DNA of 64,000 nt from Tanypteryx hageni (taxonomy: Eukaryota; Arthropoda; Insecta; Odonata; Petaluridae), in NCBI GenBank assembly GCA_028673005.1, contig CM054118.1, positions 87,042,964-87,106,963 on the forward strand. The letters are read 5' to 3'. This document shows positions 40,296 to 51,053 of the stretch, in pieces (position 1 is the stretch's first letter; each line of letters starts with the position of its first letter). Both the position numbers and the translations under genes were made by a program. Under the pieces are notes generated by a model that was not told the DNA's origin, did not search any database, and saw nothing but the letters and a program-made list of their open reading frames with translations.

Positions 40296-40662
40296 ACCCT
40301 TCGTCAATATAATAAATACAAGAAAAAGAATAAAATAAGGTATAACAAAATACATTATATTGGAGAGAGGATTGGAGAGAGGAAGAGAGAAAAGAACGAA
40401 GAATGGAAAGTGCCTTAAATTTAATACTTAATCCACGCAACCAAATTTGCTAGGATTACTACGATCACGTACCAATAGCGAATGACAAAATATTTTCAAA
40501 AAAGGTCCCGGGTTCGACTCCAGAAGGTGATTTCAATCTCCCATAAGACAATCAATATCTCAGCCGTTTGTGTGATTACAAAGTCGGTTTTAAACGGGCT
40601 ATTTCATCTAGTTACTGTAATATTATATAAGATACGTCCTGCGGTTTCCGGATTGAAACGTA

Positions 40663-40811
40663 CGTTGTAAACTACATGTAGGTCTTCATGTAAAGTGATC
40701 GTTATTATCGTCCGGTTTTAACCAAAATTGAAATCGGTCGACAAATTTTAATAAAACTACCAAATACCAAATATCATCAAAATACGCCCAGCAGTTCCCG
40801 AGTTGAAACAG
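40663..40811. repeat. 150-bp dispersed repeat, left copy
   Basis: CGTTGTAAACTACATGTAGG through CAGTTCCCGAGTTGAAAC. About 85-90 percent like the copy at 41609-41760, which lies on the other side of the LINE fragment. Confidence 0.75.
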
Positions 40812-41608
40812 AGGTACATCTACAGTTTACCCTGCAAGCCACCGCAAGGGTGTGTGGCAGGGGGTGTATTAACACCAAGGGGAAAACTCCAAAATTAGGC
40901 CTTGGTTTACGCCCCTACGCGAGGTTACTTTTGATCGCAAGTTTTATTCTGCTCAGCTATCGTTCTAGGGAAAAATGAGCCTTTGTATCTCTCCGTCCTA
41001 CAGGCTATCTCTCTTATTTTACGAGGATGGTCCATTCTACCGATATAGGTGGGAGTTCTTATTATTTCTTTGACGTCGCTGGAGAAAGTACTCGTTCTAA
41101 ATCTTTCAAGAAGTTTTAACCTAGCACGTGATCGGCGCTCAGCTAGTGATTCCCATCCTAAGTCCTGTATCAAGCCTGTAACGCTTTTATTTCTATCATA
41201 ACAATTTTTGACGAATCTAACAGCTTTTCGCTGCACTTTCTCTAACTCGGCGATTAATCCTTTCTCGTATGGATCCCATATGCTCGACGCATACTCTAGC
41301 AGCGGTCTAACTAAAGAAAAGTAACATTTCTCTTTGACTTTTTCTTCGCTTTTACCTACTATCCGTTTGATGAATCCTAGTTTCTGCTTAGCTTTCCCGG
41401 ATATATTTCGTATGTGTGTGTCCCACGAGAGGTTACTTGTTAAAATGACACCTAAGTATTTGACGGATTCGGCTAATTTTAGATGTACGCCTTCTATACT
41501 GTAATTCATCGCCTCAATTTCTTTGTTTCTCCAGAATCTCACGACGGAACACTTACTTAAGTTCAGCTCTAATTGCCACTCTTTACACCACTCGAGAATT
41601 GCGTGTAG
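40812..41608 (-). pseudogene. Jockey/CR1-type LINE, 3' fragment
   Basis: The minus strand reads HAILEWCKEWQLELNLSKCS, VKYLGVILTSNLSWDTHI, SLVRPLLEYASSIWDPYEKG, VQRKAVRFVKNCYDRN and the family C-terminus RTERYKGSFFPRTIAEQN, then stop at 40925. One open frame of 205 codons covers most of it. The 3' end carries CCCTGCCACACACCCT and GCAGGGTAAACTGTAGATG, the conserved terminus also seen at 54909 and 61755. It is 5'-truncated inside the reverse transcriptase, without the catalytic FADD box. Confidence 0.88.
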
Positions 41609-41760
41609 GTCGTTGTAAACTACATGTAGGTCTTCATGTAAAGCGGTCGTAATTATTATTCAATTTTAACCAAAATTGAAATCTATCGACAAATTTTACT
41701 AAAACTCCCCAATATCAAATTTCATCAAAATATGTTCAGCGGTTCCCGAGTTTAAAGATG
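41609..41760. repeat. 150-bp dispersed repeat, right copy
   Basis: Same landmarks as the left copy (CGTTGTAAACTACATGTAGG, AACCAAAATTGAAAT, TTCCCGAGTTTAAAG). It starts exactly where the LINE homology stops. Confidence 0.75.
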
Positions 41761-43189
41761 CGGACGGACGGACAGACGGAAACGACCTCCCCTATATGCG
41801 TTCACTTCGTGCAAAGAATGCATGAAAATGCTAAATCGAGGAATAATTTTCTTAAAAAATCAGGATTTTTCATCTATAATTAAAATTCTAATGGCCGTCA
41901 TTATGAAATGAAGTAAATAGATAAATGAGTCAAATCGTATCAGCGAGATATGTCATTTAGAGAAGAACTTTTACGCTACCAACGGACAATACGAGCCATC
42001 GTTAGTTAAGAGGAGGAGATAGAGGATTGAGGGAGGGAGGAGGAGATAGAGGATTGAGGGAGGGAGGAGGAGAGAGAGAGGGTTGAAGTAGGAGGAGATA
42101 GAGGATTGAGGGAGGGAGGAGGAGAGAGAGAGAGGGTTGAAGTAGGAGGGAATAGAGGATGGAGGGAGGGTGGAGGGAGTGAGGAGGAGGGGAAGAGGGA
42201 GGTAAGAGGAGAGACGGAGAGAGAGGGTTGAAGTAGGAGGGAATAGAGGGTGGACAGACAGACAGACAAACGACTTTATTAGGGCGAAATTGAGACTATG
42301 TAGTCCCTTCTTACATGGAGGGAGTGAGGAGGAGGGGAAGAGGAGAAAGGGGAAAGGAAGGAAGCGGAAAGCGAGCCTTTTCGCGCGCAGGACGTTTGGA
42401 ATCTTCACGATACTTGAGCATTCCATCATGGGCACCACTTCCGCAACGCAAGGGGGTCAGGAGGGCGGGGGAGGGGGGCGAGCGAGAGGGTTGTGCGTGA
42501 GAGGGTGGTGCGAGGGAGGGGGACGAGGGAGGCTATGGGGCGAGCGGCCCACGCGAGGAGCAGTGGCGAGACGAGGAGAGCCTAGAGGCATCGGCGCGTG
42601 TGTTTTTCAGAGAATGAGAAGAAAGTGAATCGCTTTCTCCAGAAATGATATCCGCGAAACGATCGTTAGACGTCGGCGCAGTATCCGTCTTCTGTTCGGT
42701 TCTTTCACAGCGAGAAAAATAAACAACTTTATAACCTATTATTTTGAGCGTCGTTCTTCGGGAACTCTAGGCGAATGTAAATCGAGCACTGGAAACTGAG
42801 ACGAATCCCATTTTCGAATCGATGCTTAACTTGCGCGTAATGGAAAGTAAATTACACAATGGTGGCAAATGTTGGCGGAAGGCGCGAAATTACGAGTTGG
42901 AAAGCGGGAACAGCGCATGGTCCCGTCGTAATAACGCATCACTTATTCTCGTTAATGCTCATTTTTTGCTATTATTGGATTAAAAGTGAATGATTGCAAA
43001 ATTAAAATTAAAAATTATATATATCATCGATTGGAGTTTTGTCTTCCGAAGGAGAAACCAAGAATCATCGATTCTCGGCATCGAATGAAAAGAGCTGACA
43101 GTACTGAGAATGCACTCCTTTGGTCTTGGGCTTCTGCCCATAGTTCACACAATCTTGTGTATTAAATAATAATAAAACCAGAATTTATG
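41761..43189. other. Intergenic with a GC-rich patch
   Basis: Besides the minisatellite, 42370-42610 is GC-rich with many CG dinucleotides. It could be a promoter or untranslated exon of a gene not otherwise visible; I see no supported coding region. Confidence 0.35.
42008..42250. repeat. GA-rich minisatellite
   Basis: Repeats of GAGGATTGAGGGAGGGAGGA and GGTTGAAGTAGGAGGGAATA alternate over about 240 bases, followed by (GACA)n at 42255. Long open frames on the minus strand here are compositional. Confidence 0.8.
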
Positions 43190-43490
43190 CGTTATTAGGC
43201 GTTCTTTACCAGCGAAGCGGTAATAGCGGAACGCCTTATGGGCGCGTCTGGCCCGTCTGTCCTAACTTTCATCTCCTAAACCGCAGGACGGATTTTAATT
43301 TAATTAAGTATGAGTGATCGTTATTAAACTTTATCGCCCAATTGTGATTTTCAACTGAATCCGTCAATTAGAACTTCCACTTTACATAATTACTTCAATA
43401 AACTTATACTCGTATCTCGTTAAATGGCCTCCGTCAAGCAGCAATGAAATACCAAAATTTTCTCTCCATTATATGATCCGTAAGGTATAG
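43190..43490. repeat. Dispersed repeat with terminal hairpin, second copy
   Basis: The reverse complement of 9925-10222 aligns over about 290 bases. Hairpin stem AGGCGTTCT (43197-43205) with GGAACGCCT (43228-43236). Landmark CATCTCCTAAACCGCAGGACGG. Confidence 0.65.
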
Positions 43491-43836
43491 ATTTAGAAAA
43501 TTATTCGGATAGAGAGCAAAATTTTCTACAAGAAAGTCCGCGAGGTTACATAATTACGAGTTATGGCATCGGAGGTAAAAATTCGAGAAAATCTCGAGCA
43601 AAACATCGCACATTTTGTTTTCATCGATCGCGAAGATGGTTCTCTCAGCAAACAACAATTAAAAATCCATATAGATTAAAAAATTTATTTGGATAGAGAA
43701 CAACATTTACTACAAGATATTCCCCAAGACCATATAATTACAACTTATAGATCCAAATTCGAGAATCGGCCGATCTTTCGAGACCGTTTCATACGTATTT
43801 CGCATTAAGAACGCGTTTGAAAGCTCTGTGTATTCC

Positions 43837-43840
<4 letters not shown>

Positions 43841-43908
<68 letters not shown>
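43841..43908. repeat. (AT)34 microsatellite
   Basis: An uninterrupted run of AT of about 68 bases, followed by ACACCC. Length in the real genome may differ because such runs assemble badly. Confidence 0.97.
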
Positions 43909-43912
<4 letters not shown>

Positions 43913-46772
43913 CCAATTTATTTGCACGTTACGGCCGCTCGTGACGTTTACATGGATACCTTCTGAACATCCAAATGCCTACGGCGTTATTGATCACATT
44001 AATCAGTACGGAGGCAAGCCATGCAGCGCCGAATCAATTTCACGTCTTCTATCATTATTTTGAGCAGCAATCGTAAGCCATGACGTTTTTCCGTAACTGT
44101 CGTCTTCCAAGGTTAATTTCTCTGAATTCCTTCTCGCGCGGTGTTTCTCCAAGTATTCTAGGCCGAGGACCTTATACGAATGTCAATATTTCTCTAAAAT
44201 GACCTGGTCCTAGATAATCGGAAACCTTTTCTGTGTACGTAAGTAACACCACGAACAGATGTTTACCGGAGCGGAATGCGTCTTCGGTCTAAATCTTCCT
44301 TTTCACACGGAAATTTCCGGTTCGTCTCCCGAATGGATTTGGTAATTTCCATTTCCTACTCAGCTCCCGGTGAGTGAACTATTTCCCTCGTTTGTGAGTC
44401 GCTTCAAAAGTCTTCAAAACAATTGACTTGTATGACCTCGCCAGCTCCTGGCTGTAAAAGAGAATTATTTCTATAACGTTCGGGAACCTTCATTCTCTGC
44501 TCATTTCCCGAGAGCGTTCGACGAGGCGAGGCCTATGGCGCCCAGACACCAGGAGCGCCACAGAATGGCTTTTTTCCATTCGTGTTTTTGTATATTTTTT
44601 GCAATTCATTTCCTTTTATTAATTGATTTAGTGCTATATCTTATTCCTTCTTTGAAAAAATTTTCGTTCAAGTATAAAGGCGCCAAATTTAATTTTGCTT
44701 AAACTACATTCACCGTCTGCGCGTAAACCTCCACCCTCGACATTCAGAAAGCAGAGCGACCTTAACCCTAACACATTTACACCTTCATTTCTGCAGAGCA
44801 TCATTTAATTGAGTGTTTTTCAAATACGGGTTGCAACCAGGGTTACCGCCTCAAAATACTCACAAACCCGGAGATTTTCAAATCTGACCCTGAGGTTTTT
44901 AAAAGTGATTTTTTTTACTCTTTTTACCCTAACAGAATGAAAATAGACTTATAGTTTCTTTGTTGTGAATATGTTTCTATATTTGTTGCCTCTCTCCACT
45001 ATCAACTTTTGAACATATGCACCGATTTTCATAACAATTGGTTAGAATCTCTTTCTACAGGAGCCAAGCTCTTGGGGATAGGTTTTATGGCGAAAGCCCC
45101 AGGATCGATTCCGTGAACTTTGCAACCCAATATTGGGTACCTTTGCTCATAAGGAAAATTTGAACCCTCAACGCAGAACCAACTGAAATATTGGGAAAAT
45201 AAGGGAGCGCTAGGCACCTATTAGATAAATATATATCTTGTTGCATATATAGCTTTTTTGCGGGTTAATGAAAACTGAAGTCAGAGCATTTTTTTATTCG
45301 TGTTACCTTTTCTTCCCCTTGATCGCGAGAGAAAACTTTGAAAAACACCGCTATAAGTAGGCTTCCTAGTTTTCGATGTTTATTTTTCCTTAAAATCGAC
45401 GACGAATATCGACGTTTATTTCAATACACATTTTATTACGATTTTTTGTTTTCGACTTCTATATTCCTTGAAAAGCGATCACTAATGACGCATATTTTCC
45501 CTCGACGACGATCGTCGACGTTTATTTTTATACATTGTATTAGGCTTTTTAGTTTTTGACTTTTATATTTCTCAAAAAGCGATCACTAATATCGACATTT
45601 ATGTTTATACATTTCATCGATTTTTATCAAAATAATTTCATAAATTGAATTCCTTCCAATTAAATTGAACTAAAAGTGTGTAAATAAGGCTTCTTGTATG
45701 GCGCCTTGTTCGTTATTATCTATATTTTGTGAATGTGTTGCTCGAATTCGATCACCAACCTGGAAGTTCATTTTCCGGAATAAATCAGAAAATATATTTT
45801 ACTCGTTGATTCGAGCACCCTTATTCACGAAATCGTGATCATTCGCGGAAAAATTAATGTGACGTGAATATAATGTACAACCAATAGATGAATAAATATT
45901 TTGATTTAAAAATCTTAACTTGTTGAGTAACAAACGACTATGAATATAGAAAAAAGCCGAGAGAGCAAATGCGGAACGATGTTTCTTATGAAAAGAAACG
46001 TTGTACGGGGTAATGACACTCTCGGAGGAAGGATTATGTAAATTTTACGACAGGGTGCTTTTGAAAAATTCCATAAGGACATCTGACGATCGGTAGTCAT
46101 TTTTCTTTTCGGGATAACCTTTCTATTCGCCTCTTGGAGGAGGTCGGCAGATATTGTCGCACAGAAGACACCATCGACGTCTCCCGACTTTTCAGTAAAT
46201 GAGGTCCAAAGTGCGTAGCCATTATCGGATCCTGTCGAGGGTAAAGACAGAGCGCGATCAACCGATCATATTGTTTTGTCCCTTTACTTTGTCTTAGGGT
46301 TTCGCGGCAGTGACATAAGCGACGTTAGAAAGGAAAGCGTATTGAATTCTGAATGTTGTGTGGCCGTCGAATGTGACAGCTGTCGACTTCTCTTCCGTAT
46401 TGGATGTTAGGTGGTAAAAAATAATAAGTTTGAGTGCGGCAAAGCTAATTTAAAAATGATGGCGCATAATTTCCTAGAAAATGTAGTGGTGAAAAATCGA
46501 CACATCGATGAAAATTGAATTTTCCTCGAATATAAAAATTTTAAAATTCGATGTTCATCGACATTCATCGATTTAAATCGAATCCTATCAAGCCTAGCTA
46601 TAAGTAAACACTTCCGGAAATTTTTCTTCGAAGTCTAATTTTTACTTTCAAGTTTTAAAAACTCGTATTGATAAAGGAAGCCATTCTTAAAGTGCAAATG
46701 TAATCGATCGAATTGGTTTTGATACGGACGACGCTCGATTAAATTCCAGTATTAACTCCTTTTTGTAGAATA
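43909..46772. other. Intergenic stretch with no gene seen
   Basis: Mixed composition, no open frame with recognisable protein features. A short near-repeat occurs at 45375-45600 (CGACGTTTATTT and AAAAGCGATCACTAAT, two or three times). Confidence 0.45.
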
Positions 46773-47557
46773 CAGTTGACTCTCGTTATACGCGAGTATT
46801 GCTTTCCTGAAAATTGCCGCGCAAAACGAGACGCTTATAACATGTAATAATAGGGGTTGCGTTCCAGAACGCGCAACATTTTTGTCTTTCAAGAATAAAT
46901 TAATCATTAATACACATACTTTTTATATATATTAGGCTACAAAAGAAGTGAATAAGATATTCATAACGCAATTAACAAATGAAATATTAAAACGGTAATT
47001 TAATTTCGGGGCTAAGGGGTAATGGGAGAGGTAGCACCTTTCACTAGGGAGGATTAGCTTCCCTGGGCACTGGTCCTTCCCACCCCAGGGGTAAGTGAAG
47101 CGTAACATACGTTCCATCTTTGGCGAAACGCTCAGCCTCTCCTTTTTCAAGACCGTCCGTGCGTGGTGAAGAACCGCAACCTGCCTGAGGTAGCCTTGCT
47201 GAAACTGAACACGGCGGATCTAGACCGGGAAGTCGATAAACATCTCTGGTTTTGGGCAGCAGCAAAACCAGTACTGGCTGGAGGCCGAAGATGAGAAAAT
47301 CGGAAGGGCTCCTGGCCAGAAGACTATAGGCGCAGTTGAATCGATTTTAACGTTGGCGGAAGGCATCGGAAAACCACCGCCGAAATACTTTCCCAATTAA
47401 AAAACAGCGTGATGATCAGGAAGAGATGGGATTGTTTACAAGTAAAATTTTTCGGAGGCGAAATAGTCCCCCGTTCGGGTCTCGGGAGGGGAATACTCGG
47501 TAAGAATCAGTAAAGAGCCAAAAACGAAACCAAACGCGACACAGTGAGGAAGATTGC

Positions 47558-47842
47558 ACGTGGAATGTGAGATCTCTGCTCCAATGCGGATAACTAGAAA
47601 ATGTGAATCTCGAAATGGAAAGAAAGGAAATTGACATCATGGGCATATCCGAAATGCGCTGACCCCAATCAGGAGACTTTTGGAGTGGGGAATACACAGG
47701 TTTGTCGGAAGGACATGCAAATACTGCAGGAGTAGGAATAGTTCTGAGCAAAGATGTAGGAAGGAGAGTAAATGGATATGTGCAATACAAAGAAATAATC
47801 ATACTAGTCAAAATAGAAGCGAAACCAAAGGACACTGTAATT
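47558..47842 (+). pseudogene. RTE/CFDP2-type LINE endonuclease fragment
   Basis: The plus strand reads TWNVRSLLQCG, stop, LENVNLEMERKEIDIMGISE, stop, then GDFWSGEYTGLSEGHANTAG and VGIVLSKDVGRRVNGY, ILVKIEAK. TWNVRSL and the following acidic ISE segment are the first motifs of the APE-type endonuclease of RTE-like LINEs. Two stops in frame; the hAT relic begins right where it ends. Confidence 0.75.
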
Positions 47843-48790
47843 AGGGATTGCAAATTTACCGACTTTTTCAATTACCGGTAATTCGATAAATGTTTTCATA
47901 AATACCGGTTTACCGGTAATTTATCGGTAACTTTCAACATTTTCAAAAGATGATAAATTTAAAAATAAAACGATAAATAAAATAAATAAAAAAATTATTT
48001 CGAATAAGTACTTTAAGGAAAACACAGCATAAACTTTAAACAGAAATCGTAAATAAACCTTCGATTATTAACTCTAAAGAAAAGTGCTTTAAGGAAAACA
48101 CAACAAACTTTAAACAAAAATCGTAAATAAACCTTTGATTATAAACATGCAATAAACTCTAAAATTTTATTTTAAAACAAAAGTATTCCCGCTGATTCTT
48201 TTTTATTTGTTGTCTCTTTGGTTGTTAAAATAGGCTTGCAGAAAACATAATTTATCCAGACTTTGGTCTCCTAACTGCGACCTGATTTTTGTGCATATCA
48301 ACCCTGCCGTAGAAAACGCTCTTTCTGATTCGACACTCGTTGTTCGAACAGTCATTACGAAATCGAAAGCCATTTAAAAATATTTTCCTCTTAATTTTTC
48401 TTCTTGAAAATACGTAATTTCCTTTCTCACGACATGTGTTAGGTCTTTCGTGTTTTTTTGTTTTTGAGTTAGATCTTCATAGGCTACATCAATTTTTTCT
48501 TTATCGCCAACTGAAGTTTTTCCTTCATCGACAACGCAGCCGATGTCGAAGGAACTGAAGTTGTAACATTCTCGGAATCGGAATCAATGACTTCAGTTGA
48601 CTTAATTGTATTATCTGTTTCCTTTTTACTAAAAAACGCGTTCAACTAGCTCCACGATTATCTTCGTTATTGTGGATTTGCTGGTTTTATTAAAAATTCC
48701 GTAATCTTCATCATTCGATTTCGTGGGATCATAAAGGTACTGGCGCGTATTAACCAATGTGCTGCGAGGCTTGTTCAAAAAAGGGAATAT
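47842..48790 (-). pseudogene. hAT element relic with dimerisation domain
   Basis: One end is TAGGGATTGCAAATTTACCG at 47842, shaped like a hAT terminus. The minus strand to 48203 reads TTSVESERAFSTAGLICTKI then RSQLGDQSLDKLCFLQAYF and stop, the classic hAT C-terminal dimerisation domain. Upstream it is broken (VNTRQYLYDPTKSNDEDYG, then stops). No second end found, so it is truncated near 48790. Confidence 0.8.
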
Positions 48791-49158
48791 TATTTTTATT
48801 CTGCTATTTAATTACTATCTGTTAAAATACATCGGGGTAATGACAAAATAGTTCTAAATAAATAAGGTGTGTAAATAAATTTTTGTTCATATTAATAAAA
48901 GTAAGACGTGTAATATTTTTTAAATATTTTATTTAAGTATACTCAAAGATGGCTCAAAAAACTTTTGGCGTAAACTGAAGGAAAGTTAAAACTTCAGCCA
49001 AAAACAAGTGGTATTAGCCCGATGCATTTCGCCCACTAAGTGGGCATTTTCAAGGGCGATGTTCCTTCGACAGCGACCAAAGTCGACTGTGCCGGATAGC
49101 GAAAGCGCGCATAACGAGAGTCAATCTTTATTCAAACCTTATTTCAGTACATACGTAT

Positions 49159-50594
49159 TAGTGCTTATCATCCCGGGATCCCGCTTTCCCGGGATCCCGG
49201 GGGTAAAATGGTTTTCCCGGGAAATCAATTGAATATCCCGGGAATTCCCGGTATGTCATAAAGAGAATTTTACTCTCTAGCTCTTATCGTCCATGCGGTT
49301 CCTAAAGGGACCACTAACAAGACTATCTTTGTTTCCGAGTTGCTTAGTTTCACTTCTAAGGAAGAAATTTATATAGAGCACTCACAAATGCTTGAATTCT
49401 CGTGGGAATATATACAGTAAAGCTTTGATTTCATGTCCACCGATTTTATGTTTTCCTTGGGTATACGCTTTTTTCTTTCGGTCCCGGCGTTTGGTCCATA
49501 ATTACTTACAATGATAAATTTCAACGGATTTTACGTTTTCGCGATTTTCCGCTTTCCTCAAATTTACGACAGGAATTTGACGTCCGGATAATATGTAAAT
49601 GCCACAGATTTTACGTTTATAGTATTCCCAATTACAATTCAACTGAATCGTTTTCCATGTTCTCTAATTAAAAAACTATATTAATGTATTCCATGTTCAA
49701 AAATCATTTATAAGATAACAAAAACGGCCGAAGACCACTGTGCTATAGGGTGAGTTGACAATTATACAGATTGTCTCTCAAATTGAGCATATTATGACAA
49801 ATTTTTTGAAGTATCAAAGTTCAGGTTTTTCTTACGACTGCAGCCGGTCTTTTCATAACCAAAATATGCACATCACTGTGCGATCGTAGTCTGAACACAT
49901 TATGTTTTCTTAAAAGTTAATATAAATCAATTACTAATAGGAAATAAGAGTTAGAACACTGTTGTCGATATGATTTTGTATTTATATGATAAATGTACGC
50001 TAATGGTATAAATGTTTCAATTCATATTTTATTTTGCATACCGTGGGTATTGGTAGCTAAATTTTTATAATCAATATAATAAGCGAATTTCAGGTCAATA
50101 AATAAATTCTAATTTCAATTATTTTTTATTTTTTCCGTGTAACCCATATTTGTTAATGATTTTAGCAAATTTCTTCGAACTTCTCAGAGTTCCGGAATCG
50201 ATTAAAAACCGGGAAACACAAGCACTAGTATAAACATCAATATGTAAGCTTTTTGTCTGATACAAGGTTCAAATAAATAAAATGGAGTAATTTTCTACTA
50301 AAACATTATATAACCTGAATGAATTGATAAAATATCCTAAATCTAGAGTAAAATTACTTAATAAGATTCACCAGTTCATAAAAAAAGTTGTAACAGTATT
50401 TTTATTTTATTCTTCCTTTTCATAATTTTTAAAAGTTATTATATCAACCATGGGTCATAAACAAGCAATTGCTAACCTTATTTTTCTTTTTTTTTAAAAT
50501 GGTTTTTGAATTGTTCATTGGAATCCCGGGAAATCCCCGGGATCCATAATTTGAATACCGGGATTGCGAAAGAACCGGGAAATGTCAAGCACTA
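49159..50594. mobile_element. hAT-type non-autonomous element, 8-bp target duplication
   Basis: Target duplication ATACGTAT at 49151-49158 and 50595-50602, exact. Ends TAGTGCTTATCATCCCGGG and TAGTGCTTGACATTTCCCGG (inward). CCCGGGATCCC-type motifs repeat inside both ends. 1436 bases with no transposase frame. The exact duplication points to a fairly recent insertion. Confidence 0.92.
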
Positions 50595-50754
50595 ATACGT
50601 ATATGTATTCTCGCCTCTTGGAGTTAGAAACTCCAATGTTGTTATTCACCCATAAGTTTTGTTTGACATTGGAAAAATCTAGAAAATAAATAGACAGCAA
50701 CTCGTAATTTTAAAAGATATTCGCACCATCCAATAACTCGGCTTTTGGACTCAT

Positions 50755-51053
50755 CAGGGGTGGGCAAACCACGGCCCGCGGGCTAAATGTGGCCCTCGAG
50801 GGCATTTTATGTGGCCCGCGATGCCATTATGAAAGTGAAGCGGATTATAAATTAAGATAATTTAATATTTGTAGTTTAAAATTATGGTCGGAAAACCTTT
50901 TCCAGTGATGTTATGTGGATAGCATTATTTATTATTGATTTTCACTAACAGGATCCCTCGCATTATCTCAAATAACTTCCGATGTGAACCCTAACGTGGC
51001 CCGACGAAGCATATTCATCTGTTAATGCTACATAAAAAGTTTGCAAACCCCTG
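50755..51053. mobile_element. Short hAT-type element (GGCCCGCGGGC ends)
   Basis: CAGGGGTGGGCAAACCACGG at the left and CAGGGGTTTGCAAAC (inward) at the right, with GGCCCGCGGGC and TGTGGCCCG subterminal motifs. This end type is common to Charlie-like hAT MITEs. The 8-base flanks do not match, so the copy is old or rearranged. Confidence 0.65.

Larger units (their letters stand above)
39154..40662. other. Repeat-rich intergenic stretch
   Basis: Holds the dispersed repeat at 39640-39985, a GA-rich tract (40012-40130), (GATA)n at 40223-40244, and two copies of a short CTTTATT-GGGCGA block (near 40137 and 40249). No gene. Confidence 0.55.
46773..49124. mobile_element. Possible Tigger-like outer shell
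   Basis: CAGTTGACTCTCGTTATACG after TA at the left, and near 49105-49124 sequence that reads inward TTGACTCTCGTTATGCGCGC. About 17 of 20 bases agree. The last bases at the right are degraded, so the exact end and target site are unclear. Inside are unrelated relics of an RTE-type endonuclease and a hAT. Confidence 0.45.

Noticed and set aside
41971..42438. Minus-strand Ser/Leu/Pro-rich frame of 155 codons
   Set aside because: Compositional, from the GA-rich minisatellite.
47416..47871. Minus-strand frame of 151 codons
   Set aside because: It is the shadow of the plus-strand endonuclease relic at 47558-47842.
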